A model generated the notes under the pieces. It was not told the DNA's origin. It saw nothing but the letters and a program-made list of their open reading frames with translations, and made no database searches. Below, piece after piece: positions 50,005 through 57,441 of a DNA stretch of 64,000 nucleotides. Within the stretch, counting starts at the first letter, position 1, and each line of letters starts with the position of its first letter. The translations under genes and the position numbers were made by a program. The DNA lies in NCBI RefSeq assembly GCF_000374305.1, contig NZ_KB894104.1:84695-148694 (forward strand), written 5' to 3'. This DNA comes from Actinomadura flavalba DSM 45200 (GTDB lineage: Bacteria; Actinomycetota; Actinomycetes; Streptosporangiales; Streptosporangiaceae).

Positions 50005-50073
50005 GTCGGAACGACGGCGGATGCTCGCTCGTTGTGCAGGTGGGCGGGAAATCGCGATGAAAGGTGGGTGCAG

Positions 50074-50265
50074 ATGTCGACCCAGACCAAGGTCATCATC
50101 GGCGGTGTCGGCGTCGGGCTGCTGCTCTTCTGGCTGCTGCCCAATATCGTGGCCACGCTGATCATTCTCGGCCTGGTGGCCGTTCCCGTGGTCGGTTACC
50201 TGATGCTCGATCCCTCGCAGCGCCGCCGCCTGCGCGCTCAGGGTCGCAAGCGCATCGGAAGCTGA
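50074..50265 (+). CDS. Small membrane protein, unknown function
   Basis: A 63-residue protein: a short polar start (MSTQTK), a hydrophobic hairpin (VIIGGVGVGLLLFWLLP and IVATLIILGLVAVPVVGYLML) and a basic tail (DPSQRRRLRAQGRKRIGS) that should lie in the cytoplasm. AAAGGTGG stands about 8 bases before the ATG. It is the only credible gene between 49124 and 51581 and sits between two repeat arrays. Similar unnamed proteins occur in actinomycetes, as far as I recall. Confidence 0.78.
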   Translation: MSTQTKVIIGGVGVGLLLFWLLPNIVATLIILGLVAVPVVGYLMLDPSQRRRLRAQGRKRIGS

Positions 50266-50348
50266 CCGGCCACCGCCCGACCACGCGCCCCTCGCCGCCC
50301 ACACCGGCGCCGAGGGGCGTAGCCACTCCCAAGCACACACCACGCGCA

Positions 50349-50570
50349 CACCTCGGGCACGCACCACGGGCACGCACCTCGAACGTGCACCACGGGCACG
50401 CACCACGGGCACGCACCACGAGCGCGCACCACGAGCACGCACCACGGGCACCCACCACGAGCACGCACCACGAGCGCGCACCACGAGCACGCACCACGGG
50501 CACCCACCACGAGCACGCACCACGGGCACGCACCCTCGAACGTGCACCACGAGTACGCACCACGGGCACT
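50349..50570. repeat. Seventeen 13-bp tandem repeats
   Basis: CACCACGRGCACG repeated 17 times with only a few substitutions; one unit has a single-base insertion (near 50531). Two units carry the same variant CACC(C)TCGAACGTG, at units 3 and 15, suggesting higher-order duplication. It begins about 84 bases after the small membrane protein gene. The 13-base period is not a multiple of three, so apparent frames through it are artefacts. Confidence 0.95.
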
Positions 50571-51581
50571 AGCTGCTCGTACTTAGTCGGTGTCGTGTTG
50601 AAGGCGGCCGCATCGTGGGCTGCGTCGGGTCGCGGGCTTGGACTAGAGGTGCCGTGTCGTGGGCTGTTGCAGTCGGCGATGGCTGCTTGTCGGTTGTCCG
50701 GCTTTCGGGTCTATGTGCCTCGCTTTCGTTGTGAACGTGTGGTTGCGCGTGCAGGTTTCGGCTGTGGTTGCGCGCATCGTTTGGGTCGTCTTGCCGGGGC
50801 GTTCGGAGTGCGTCCGCCCGGCTGGGAGTCGTCCGCACGTCTGTGATGGCGTGCTGGGACGTCGGCTGTGGCCGTCGGCGTGTGATCGCTCGCTCTGCTT
50901 CGGCGGTCGGTGGTGGCGGAGTTCGTCCGAGGACTCCTATCGCTGGCCGTCTCGAACCGTGAGCTCGTGCTGGGGCCGCCCGCGTCGCAGGCCGTTGTGG
51001 TCGTGGTGGCCGCTCGACCGTTGGCCGTCCGCGTACCTCGTTTCTCGTCGTGCGCGCGTGAACGGGCGCGCAGGTTCGGTCTGTGCTCGTGCCGTCGTCT
51101 GGGTCGTCTTGCCGGAGTGTCCGGAGTGCGTCGGCCCGCGTAGTGCGCGTCCCTAGCTTGGGGCGTCGGGCGGTGGTGTCGGTGTGTGGCGGCGCGCTCC
51201 TCTTCGTTGCTTCGGCGGTCTGGTCGGTGTCGGGCTTTCGCCCGCAGGCGTCGCGGGCGGCGTGCGGCTGACCTCCCTGGGGACGGGGCGTCTCCGCCTT
51301 GGAACGCGGTCTGGTGGGTGTCGGCTCTCGCCCGTTGGCGTCCCGGGCGGGGTGTGGCGGGGCCGCTGACGTCCCTCGGCACGGGGTCTCTCTGCCTTGG
51401 AACGCGGGCTGGTGGGTGTCGGGTTTCTCGGTTGGCGTTCCGGGTGGCGTGCGGCATGTGCGTGTTGTCGGTTCTTCCGGGTGTGGGCGTCTTCGCCTTT
51501 GAGGCTTGGTGGTGCTCTGGGGGTCTTGTGTGGGTTGGGGCCTGTGGGTGGGTGGGGTGGTGGGTCGTAGGGTTCGGGGTT
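50571..51581. other. G/T-rich non-coding stretch with diverged duplications
   Basis: About 1 kb with no supportable gene. The plus strand is strikingly poor in A and rich in G and T compared with flanking genes. Two related segments near 50755-50825 and 51050-51140 (sharing TGGGTCGTCTTGCCGG and GGAGTGCGTC) are diverged duplicates. Open frames on either strand are repetitive Arg/Thr/Pro-rich translations without family features. Confidence 0.6.
51220..51460. repeat. About 2.5 copies of a 91-98-bp direct repeat
   Basis: Units begin at 51220, 51311 and 51409 with CTGGTSGGTGTCGG and share GGAACGCGGKCTGG ends and GTCTCYSTGCCTTGG blocks. Copies differ by small insertions. They end about 120 bases before the L-2-hydroxyglutarate oxidase-like gene. 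Confidence 0.8.
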
Positions 51582-52781
51582 ATGCGGGTTGGTGTGGTGG
51601 GGGCCGGGATTCTCGGGCTGGCGGTGGCTCGGCAGGTGGGGCTCGTGGTCGAGGGCGCGGAGGTGTGCGTTTTCGAGAAGGAAGGGCGGGTCGGGGCGCA
51701 TCAGACCGGGCGGAACAGCGGTGTCGTGCACGCTGGGCTGTACTACGTGCCCGGGTCGTTGAAGGCGCGGCTGTGCCGGCGTGGGGCGGGGCTGCTCCGG
51801 GCGTACTGCCGGGAGCGGGGGCTCGCCTACGCGGAGGTCGGGAAGGTCGTCGTGGCGCGGGACGGGCGGGAGCTGGACGGGCTCGCCGCGATCGAGGAGC
51901 GGGCACGCGCGAACGGGGTGCCGGGGCTGCGCAGGCTCGACGCCGCCGCGCTGCGGGACGTGGAGCCCCATGCCGCCGGAGTCGCGGCGCTGCACTCCCC
52001 CGCCACCGCGATCGTCGACTTCGGCGCCGTCGCGCGGGCGTTCGCGGAGGACGTCGAGACGGCGGGCGGCACGATCCGGCTCGGGCAGGAGGTGACGGGC
52101 CTGCGCCGGGACGGGACGCGCGTCCGGGTGCTCACCCCGGGCGGCGAGCACACGTTCGACCGGGTCGTGGTGTGCGCGGGGCTCCAGTCGGACCGGGTCG
52201 CCCGGATGGCCGGGGACGCGGCCGAACCGGCGATCATCCCGTTCCGGGGCGAGTACTACCGGCTGACGCCCGCACGCACGGACCTGGTGCGCGGCCTCAT
52301 CTACCCGGTGCCCGACCCCCGCTACCCGTTCCTCGGCGTGCACTTCACCCGGCGCGTGGACGGCGGCGTGGACGTGGGCCCGAACGCCGTCCTGGCGCTG
52401 GCCCGCGAGGGCTACCGGCGCCGCGACGTGCGTCCGGCCGACGTGCTGGAGACGCTGCGCTGGCCGGGGTTCGGCAGGCTCGCGGCCCGCCACTGGCGTA
52501 CAGGGATCAGGGAGGTCTACGGCTCTGCGGTCAAGCGGGCGTTCGCCGCGCGGGCTCGCGCGTTCGTCCCGAGCCTGAAGGCGGCCGACCTGGTGCCGGC
52601 TCCGGCGGGCGTCCGCGCCCAGGCCGTCGATGCCGACGGGTCGCTGGTGGACGACTTCCGCGTCGGTCACCTCGGCCCGATCGTGACGGTCCGCAACGCG
52701 CCCTCCCCCGCCGCGACCTCCTCCCTGGCCATCGCGGAACACCTGACGACGCTGCTGCTGGACGGCGAACGCACCCACTGA
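51582..52781 (+). CDS. lhgO: FAD-dependent L-2-hydroxyglutarate oxidase-like enzyme
   Basis: A 399-residue DAO-family flavoprotein: MRVGVVGAGILGLAVARQVGL (FAD dinucleotide site), FEKEGRVGAHQTGRNSGVVHAGLYYVPGSLKARLCRRG, and the C-terminal FRGEYYRL and LGVHFTRRVDGGVDVGPNAVLAL stretches, which are the signature of LhgO. It would return L-2-hydroxyglutarate to 2-oxoglutarate. TAGGGT ends 8 bases before the ATG, suggesting a leaderless mRNA. The gene stands alone after the repeat region. Confidence 0.93.
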   Translation: MRVGVVGAGILGLAVARQVGLVVEGAEVCVFEKEGRVGAHQTGRNSGVVHAGLYYVPGSLKARLCRRGAGLLRAYCRERGLAYAEVGKVVVARDGRELDGLAAIEERARANGVPGLRRLDAAALRDVEPHAAGVAALHSPATAIVDFGAVARAFAEDVETAGGTIRLGQEVTGLRRDGTRVRVLTPGGEHTFDRVVVCAGLQSDRVARMAGDAAEPAIIPFRGEYYRLTPARTDLVRGLIYPVPDPRYPFLGVHFTRRVDGGVDVGPNAVLALAREGYRRRDVRPADVLETLRWPGFGRLAARHWRTGIREVYGSAVKRAFAARARAFVPSLKAADLVPAPAGVRAQAVDADGSLVDDFRVGHLGPIVTVRNAPSPAATSSLAIAEHLTTLLLDGERTH

Positions 52782-52932
52782 ATCCCCTCGGGTCACCGCC
52801 GCCCCGAGCGGAACGGCACGACTCCAGAGTGCACCCGTTCAGTGACACTGAGAGACCTCCCCGAGGAGGATTTCCGCCCCGCCAACTGCGACGGCCGGAG
52901 TAAGCCGCAGGTCGGGGAGGCCCCGGCGAGGC

Positions 52933-54396
52933 TCAGCCCCAGAGCTTGCGGTCCTCCCCGCCCGGGTCGGCGACGACGGCGTTGTCCGCGCCGTCGAACC
53001 GCCGCACGCGGCGGGTCCGGGGCTCGTACGGAGCCCAGCCCGGGTCGCCGTGCACGGCGAAGTCGAGCCAGGCGCGGTGCATGACGTCGGCGAGCGCCTG
53101 CGGCGGCGCGTCCCCGGCCAGGCCCACGGTGTCGCGGCTGTCCAGGTTGTCGAAGACGAACCCGATCTCCAGCCCGTGGCAGGCGCCGAGTCCGGGGACG
53201 GGCGACGGCCAGGCGAACTCGTACATCCAGGTGCGGTCGCCGTGCCGTTCGGCCGAGCGGTGCGCCGGGACGCGGAACAGGTGGTCGGTGATGAGCACCC
53301 CGAGCAGGTCCCCGGCGGACAGGTCCGCGTGCCGGTCGCGGTAGGCGGCGAGCACGTCGGCGGGGACGCCCATGCCGAGCGCGATGGGGCCGACGAAGTC
53401 GTCGGTGAGCAGCGCCGCGAGGCCCGTCGGCACGAGGAACAGCCGGAACTCGTCGGTGGTGTAGCCGATGAGGAGGTCGACGTCGCGTCCGGCTCCGGCG
53501 GCGAGCGCGTCCTCGGGCCGCCGGGTCAGGAGTTCGCCGTCCAGGATGGGGATGAACGCCATGGCGCAGGACGCGGTCGTGGCGCCCCACCGGCCGGGGT
53601 CGGGGAGGGCGGCGACCTCGGCCGACAGGGCGGTCTGGGCCGGGATGAGCCGCTCGGGCGCGAGGGCCGCGAACGCCTCGGCGGTCGGTTCGACGCCGAG
53701 CCGCGCGGCCAGTTCGCGCGTGACGCGCAGGGCGTCCTCGGGCGCCTGCGCGACGGCGCCGGCGCCGCTCTGCGCGATCGCCCGGTGGAACAGGCCGAGG
53801 TCGAGGGAGAGCAGCGTGGTGACGCTCATCCCGCCCGCGGACTCGCCGAAGACGGTGACGTTGCCGGGGTCGCCGCCGAATCCGGCGATGTTGTCGCGGA
53901 CCCATTCCAGTGCGGCGATCTGGTCGAGCAGGCCGCGGTTGTCCGGGGCGCCGGGCAGGTGCGCGAAGCCCTCGACGCCGAGCCGGTAGTTGATCGTGAC
54001 GCAGACCACGCCGTCGCGGGCGAAGCGGGTGCCGTCGTAGACGGGTACGGCACCGGAGCCGTTGCGGAAGGCGCCGCCGTGAATCCACACCAGGACGGGG
54101 AGTCCGGCCCTGCCGGGCTCGGGCGTCCAGATGTTGAGGTTGAGAATGTCCTCGCCCGGGATGTCGGGGTCGGGAAGCAGGACGTCGAACGGCCTGGCGT
54201 ACGGCGGCTTGGGCGCGGTGGGGCCGTAGGCGTGGGCGTTGCGGACGCCGTCCCACGGCTCGGGCGGACGGGGCGCCGCGAACCGGTCCGGCCCGAAGGG
54301 CGGCGCCGCGTACGGCACGCCCAGGAAGGCGGTCACGCCGTCCCGTGTGGTGCCGCGCACGCTGCCGTACGCCGTCGTCACGACCTCAGCCGCCAT
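52933..54396 (-). CDS. Type-B carboxylesterase
   Basis: A 487-residue alpha/beta hydrolase of the carboxylesterase/para-nitrobenzyl esterase family. Visible: VRGTTRDGVTAFLGVPYAAPPFG, oxyanion hole WIHGGAFRNGSG, nucleophile Ser in VFGESAGGMSV, EIGFVFDNL and the C-terminal WLDFAVHGDPGW block. No signal peptide, so cytoplasmic. GGAGGCGGA stands directly before the ATG at 54396. It follows the P450 and SDR genes on the same strand with a 117-base gap that holds an inverted repeat, so it may be co-regulated rather than strictly co-transcribed. Confidence 0.92.
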   Translation of the reverse strand: MAAEVVTTAYGSVRGTTRDGVTAFLGVPYAAPPFGPDRFAAPRPPEPWDGVRNAHAYGPTAPKPPYARPFDVLLPDPDIPGEDILNLNIWTPEPGRAGLPVLVWIHGGAFRNGSGAVPVYDGTRFARDGVVCVTINYRLGVEGFAHLPGAPDNRGLLDQIAALEWVRDNIAGFGGDPGNVTVFGESAGGMSVTTLLSLDLGLFHRAIAQSGAGAVAQAPEDALRVTRELAARLGVEPTAEAFAALAPERLIPAQTALSAEVAALPDPGRWGATTASCAMAFIPILDGELLTRRPEDALAAGAGRDVDLLIGYTTDEFRLFLVPTGLAALLTDDFVGPIALGMGVPADVLAAYRDRHADLSAGDLLGVLITDHLFRVPAHRSAERHGDRTWMYEFAWPSPVPGLGACHGLEIGFVFDNLDSRDTVGLAGDAPPQALADVMHRAWLDFAVHGDPGWAPYEPRTRRVRRFDGADNAVVADPGGEDRKLWG

Positions 54397-54436
54397 TCCG
54401 CCTCCAAGCTCTCTAAAGCGGGCATATCACCCAACC

Positions 54437-54456
54437 ACGCAGGTTATTGCCTGCGT
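54437..54456. promoter_or_regulatory. Inverted repeat between SDR and esterase genes
   Basis: ACGCAGG and CCTGCGT flank TTATTG. It lies 41 bases before the esterase start and may be an operator or an intra-operon hairpin. Confidence 0.4.
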
Positions 54457-54513
54457 CCAACTCGGGAACAGACGCGTCGGCAACACCTCCGCGCGGGACG
54501 TGCGCACCCGGCG

Positions 54514-55299
54514 TCAGTCGCGGATGCGGGTGTTGTAAGCCTGGCGGGCCGAGGGGTCGTAGTCGAGGAAGAGCGTGTCGAGACCGTAGCGGCGTGCGAC
54601 GGCGCGCTTGAGGCGGTCGGGGAAGAGTGCGCCGAGGCGGACCTGCGCGGTCAGCTTGGCGGGGACGACGACCTGCGGGCGCGGGCGCGCGATCAGCGCG
54701 ACGACCGCCGCCGCGACCTCGGCGGGGTCGTTGTTGCGCTGCCCCTTGGGCGAGCGCGTGCCCGCGACCAGCTCGGTATTCGTGAAAGACGGCAGGACCG
54801 CGCTGACGTGCACGCCGCTGTCGAGAACCTCCAGCCGGGTCGCCTCGGTGAACGCGACGACGGCGGCCTTGCTGGCGTTGTAGAGGGCGAGGCCGGGCGT
54901 GGGCAGGACGCCCGCCAGGGACGCGATGTTGACGACGTGCCCGCGCCCGCGCGGCAGCATCCGGTCCAGCGCGAGCTTGGTGCCGAGCATGACGCCGTGG
55001 ACGTTGACGTCCAGGCAGCGCCGCGCGTCGGCGTCGCTCTCCGCGGTGACCGGGCCGATCGGCATGATCCCGGCGTTGTTCACCAGGACGTCGGGCGCGG
55101 CGGCGTCGAGGAACGCGGTGAACGACGCGCGGTCGGTGACGTCGAGCGGCAGCGCCTTGGCGCCCAGCTCGGCGCCCGCCGCCTCGGCCGCGGCGGCGTC
55201 CACGTCGCCGATGACCACGGTGGCGCCCCGGGCGCGCAGGGCGCGGGCGGTGGCCAGGCCGATGCCGCGCGCGGCGCCGGTGATCGCGACGGTGGTCAT
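54514..55299 (-). CDS. Short-chain dehydrogenase/reductase
   Basis: A 261-residue classical SDR: TVAITGAARGIGLATARALRARG (TGxxxGIG), NNAGIM, VVNIASLAGVLPTPGLALYNASK with catalytic Ser, Tyr and Lys, and PSFTNTEL. The ATG overlaps the P450 stop (ATGA) and the TGGAGC before it lies within the P450 gene, so the two are coupled. An oxidation cascade P450 then SDR then esterase on one hydrophobic substrate is plausible. Confidence 0.92.
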   Translation of the reverse strand: MTTVAITGAARGIGLATARALRARGATVVIGDVDAAAAEAAGAELGAKALPLDVTDRASFTAFLDAAAPDVLVNNAGIMPIGPVTAESDADARRCLDVNVHGVMLGTKLALDRMLPRGRGHVVNIASLAGVLPTPGLALYNASKAAVVAFTEATRLEVLDSGVHVSAVLPSFTNTELVAGTRSPKGQRNNDPAEVAAAVVALIARPRPQVVVPAKLTAQVRLGALFPDRLKRAVARRYGLDTLFLDYDPSARQAYNTRIRD

Positions 55300-56654
55300 G
55301 GGCGCTCCAGGGGGACGAGGCGGACGGGCAGCCCGTCCTTGGGGGACGGAAGCGACGTGGTGTCCAGCGGCCAGGTGTACCGGCCGGGGACACTCCACCG
55401 GTACCGCAACAGCCACTGGTGCAGCACGCTCTTGACCTGCATCCCGGCGAAGTGCAGCCCGATGCACTTGTGCGCACCGCCGCCGAACGGCGACCACGCG
55501 TACCGGTGCGCCTTGTCCTCGCGGCGGTCGGGCGCGAACCGCTCGGGGTCGAACCGGGACGGGTCGGGCCACCAGTCCGCCATGTGGTGGTTGGTCAGCA
55601 GCGGCACCACGACGAGCGTGCCCGCGGGGATGTGGTGGCCGAGGATCTGCGTGTCCTTGACGACGAGGCGCGGCAGCGCGGGGACGGGCGCGACGAGCCG
55701 CAGCGACTCCTTCATCACCAGGTCGATGCCGGTGAGCGCGTCGAGGTCGGCGAAGTCGAGGGCGGGTTTGCCGAGCGCGCGCGACTCGTCCCGCAGCCGT
55801 TCCTGCCACTGGGGGTGTTTGGCCAGGTAGTAGGCCATGGTCGTGAGCGTGATCGTGGTGGTGTCGTGCGCGGCCATCAGCGCGAAGATCATGTGGTTGA
55901 CGACGTCGTCGTCGGTGAAGCGGTGCCCGTCGTCGGTCTCGGCGGCGCACAGCGCGGCGAACAGGTCGTCGCCGCCGTCGCGGCGCTTGGCGGGCAGGTG
56001 GGTGCGGAAGAACTCCTCCAGGACGCGGCGGGCGCGCAGGCCGCGGTGCCAGCGCAGGCCGGGCACGGGGTAGCGCACGTAGGCGGTGCCGGCGCGGACG
56101 GCGTCGATGAACGCGCCGTTGATCCGGCACGCCTCGCCGGGGGTCAGCTCGACGCCCATGAAGACGTCGGTGGCGAGGTCGAGGGTGAGTTCCTTGACGT
56201 GGTCGTAGACGGCGAAGGCGGGGCCGGGCTGCCAGCCGTCCAGGCCGGTGCCGATGCCCGGCGCCATCGCGGCCATGTAGGAGCGGAGCCGATCGCGGGT
56301 GAACGCCTGCTGCATGATGCGGCGGTGGTGCAGGTGCTCGTCGAAGTCGAGCAGCATGATGCCGCGATGGAAGAACGGGCCGATGAAGTAGCCCCAGGAC
56401 GGTCCGCTGGCGAACGCCTTGTCCCGGTTGACCAGGACGGTCTCGGCGGCCTCGGGTCCTTGCACGGTGACGGTCCGGCGGCCGAGCATCCAGCTCCAGC
56501 TCACGGGCCCGAACCGGTCGTAGCGGGCGGTGGCGACGTCGAAGGGGCGCCGCATGACCTGGAGCGTGTTGCCGACGTAGGGCAGGCCGGGGGCGCCGAC
56601 GACGGGCTTGAGGTCGCTGCCCGGCGGTGGCGCGGCGAGGACGCGGGTCGTCAT
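55296..56654 (-). CDS. Cytochrome P450
   Basis: A 452-residue haem monooxygenase. Motifs: oxygen-binding I helix FALMAAHDTTTITL, K-helix ExxR in MKESLRLVAPVPALPRLV, meander FDPERFAPDRRED and haem-thiolate loop WSPFGGGAHKCIGLHFAGMQ. The region around HHRRIMQQAFTRDRL is the usual C-helix. The length and PPGSDLKPVVGAPGLPYVGN start suggest a long-chain or sterol-type P450 rather than a compact macrolide P450. GGAGG precedes the ATG at 56654. No ferredoxin gene is adjacent. A TetR-like palindrome stands 69 bases upstream. Confidence 0.94.
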   Translation of the reverse strand: MTTRVLAAPPPGSDLKPVVGAPGLPYVGNTLQVMRRPFDVATARYDRFGPVSWSWMLGRRTVTVQGPEAAETVLVNRDKAFASGPSWGYFIGPFFHRGIMLLDFDEHLHHRRIMQQAFTRDRLRSYMAAMAPGIGTGLDGWQPGPAFAVYDHVKELTLDLATDVFMGVELTPGEACRINGAFIDAVRAGTAYVRYPVPGLRWHRGLRARRVLEEFFRTHLPAKRRDGGDDLFAALCAAETDDGHRFTDDDVVNHMIFALMAAHDTTTITLTTMAYYLAKHPQWQERLRDESRALGKPALDFADLDALTGIDLVMKESLRLVAPVPALPRLVVKDTQILGHHIPAGTLVVVPLLTNHHMADWWPDPSRFDPERFAPDRREDKAHRYAWSPFGGGAHKCIGLHFAGMQVKSVLHQWLLRYRWSVPGRYTWPLDTTSLPSPKDGLPVRLVPLERP

Positions 56655-56722
56655 GGGGGCCTCCGTGCGAGCGGTGCGGCGGCGAGGAACCTGTCCGTCC
56701 GTTTGTAGCCCAACCGGGTGAT

Positions 56723-56738
56723 GTAAGTCCAGACTTAC
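56723..56738. promoter_or_regulatory. Palindrome before the P450 operon, TetR-type operator
   Basis: GTAAGTC and GACTTAC flank a CA centre, 69-84 bases before the P450 start and about 78 bases before the divergent L,D-transpeptidase. Compact palindromes of this shape are typical TetR sites. No TetR gene is in the window. Confidence 0.6.
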
Positions 56739-56815
56739 CAAGCGCACGGCAAAGTTCCCGTTACCCGTCCGCGTTCCCCGCCCGGCCCGGACGGCCCCGC
56801 CCTAACCTCCCGGGC

Positions 56816-57433
56816 ATGATTCTCGGCAACGCCGTGCTGGCGACCGGCCTGCTCGCCTCCCAGACCGACGTGCAGCGGCTCCAGCAGCGGCTGCGCGCCC
56901 TGCACTACGACCCGGGCGCGGCCGACGGACGGTTCCGCGTCTCCACGCTGCGGGCCGTCTGGGCGTTCCAGGCGGTGCACGGGCTCCGCCGGACGGGCGT
57001 CGTGGACCGGCCCCTGTGGTCCCGGCTGGCCGCGCCCGAGCCGCCGCGCGAGCTGAAGGCGAAGGGCCGCGCGGACCGGGTCGAGGTGGACCTGAAGCGG
57101 CACGTCATGGTCGTCTACCGCAAGAAGCGCGTCGCCCTCATCTCGCATATCTCGGGCGGAAGCGGCAAGCGGTACTGCGCGGGAGGACGCTGCACGATCG
57201 CCCGCACACCGACCGGCGACTTCCGGGTCATCCGGCGCATCGACGGCTGGCGCGAGGCCCGCCTCGGCCGCCTGTACAAGCCGCTGTACTTCCAGGGCGG
57301 CTACGCCGTGCACGGCGCGCGGAGCGTGCCGCGCGGGCACGCCTCGCACGGCTGCGTCCGCATCCCCATGTCCACGGCGAACCGGTTCGCCCGGATCGTG
57401 AAGAACGGCACACCCGTGCACATCCGGCGCTGA
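56816..57433 (+). CDS. L,D-transpeptidase (YkuD) with peptidoglycan-binding domain
   Basis: Predicted cell-wall crosslinking or modifying enzyme of 205 residues: a short hydrophobic start (MILGNAVLATGLLASQ), a PG_binding_1 domain at about 18-75 (DVQRLQQRLRALHYDPGAADGRFRVSTLRAVWAFQAVHGL) and a YkuD domain with the active site HGARSVPRGHASHGCVRIP. The catalytic Cys is in SHGCVR. TAACCT ends 7 bases before the ATG. Its signal peptide is weak, so a longer start or unusual export is possible. Confidence 0.88.
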   Translation: MILGNAVLATGLLASQTDVQRLQQRLRALHYDPGAADGRFRVSTLRAVWAFQAVHGLRRTGVVDRPLWSRLAAPEPPRELKAKGRADRVEVDLKRHVMVVYRKKRVALISHISGGSGKRYCAGGRCTIARTPTGDFRVIRRIDGWREARLGRLYKPLYFQGGYAVHGARSVPRGHASHGCVRIPMSTANRFARIVKNGTPVHIRR

Positions 57434-57441
57434 ACCGGGAC

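Noticed and set aside
49470..50060. 196-codon plus-strand frame through the 21-bp array
   Set aside because: Arg/Gly-rich repeat translation; 22-base units would shift the frame, so coding is not maintained.
48544..50550. 668-codon minus-strand frame with Val-Arg-Ala-Arg-Gly repeats
   Set aside because: It is antisense to hisN and its repeats are only the translation of the 13-bp and 21-bp DNA arrays, which are not multiples of three overall.
50349..50570. CRISPR-like array
   Set aside because: Units are contiguous 13-mers with no unique spacers, and no cas genes are present.
50711..51457. 248-codon minus-strand frame, Arg/Thr/Pro-rich
   Set aside because: No domain, no ribosome site, composition explained by the skewed repeat DNA.
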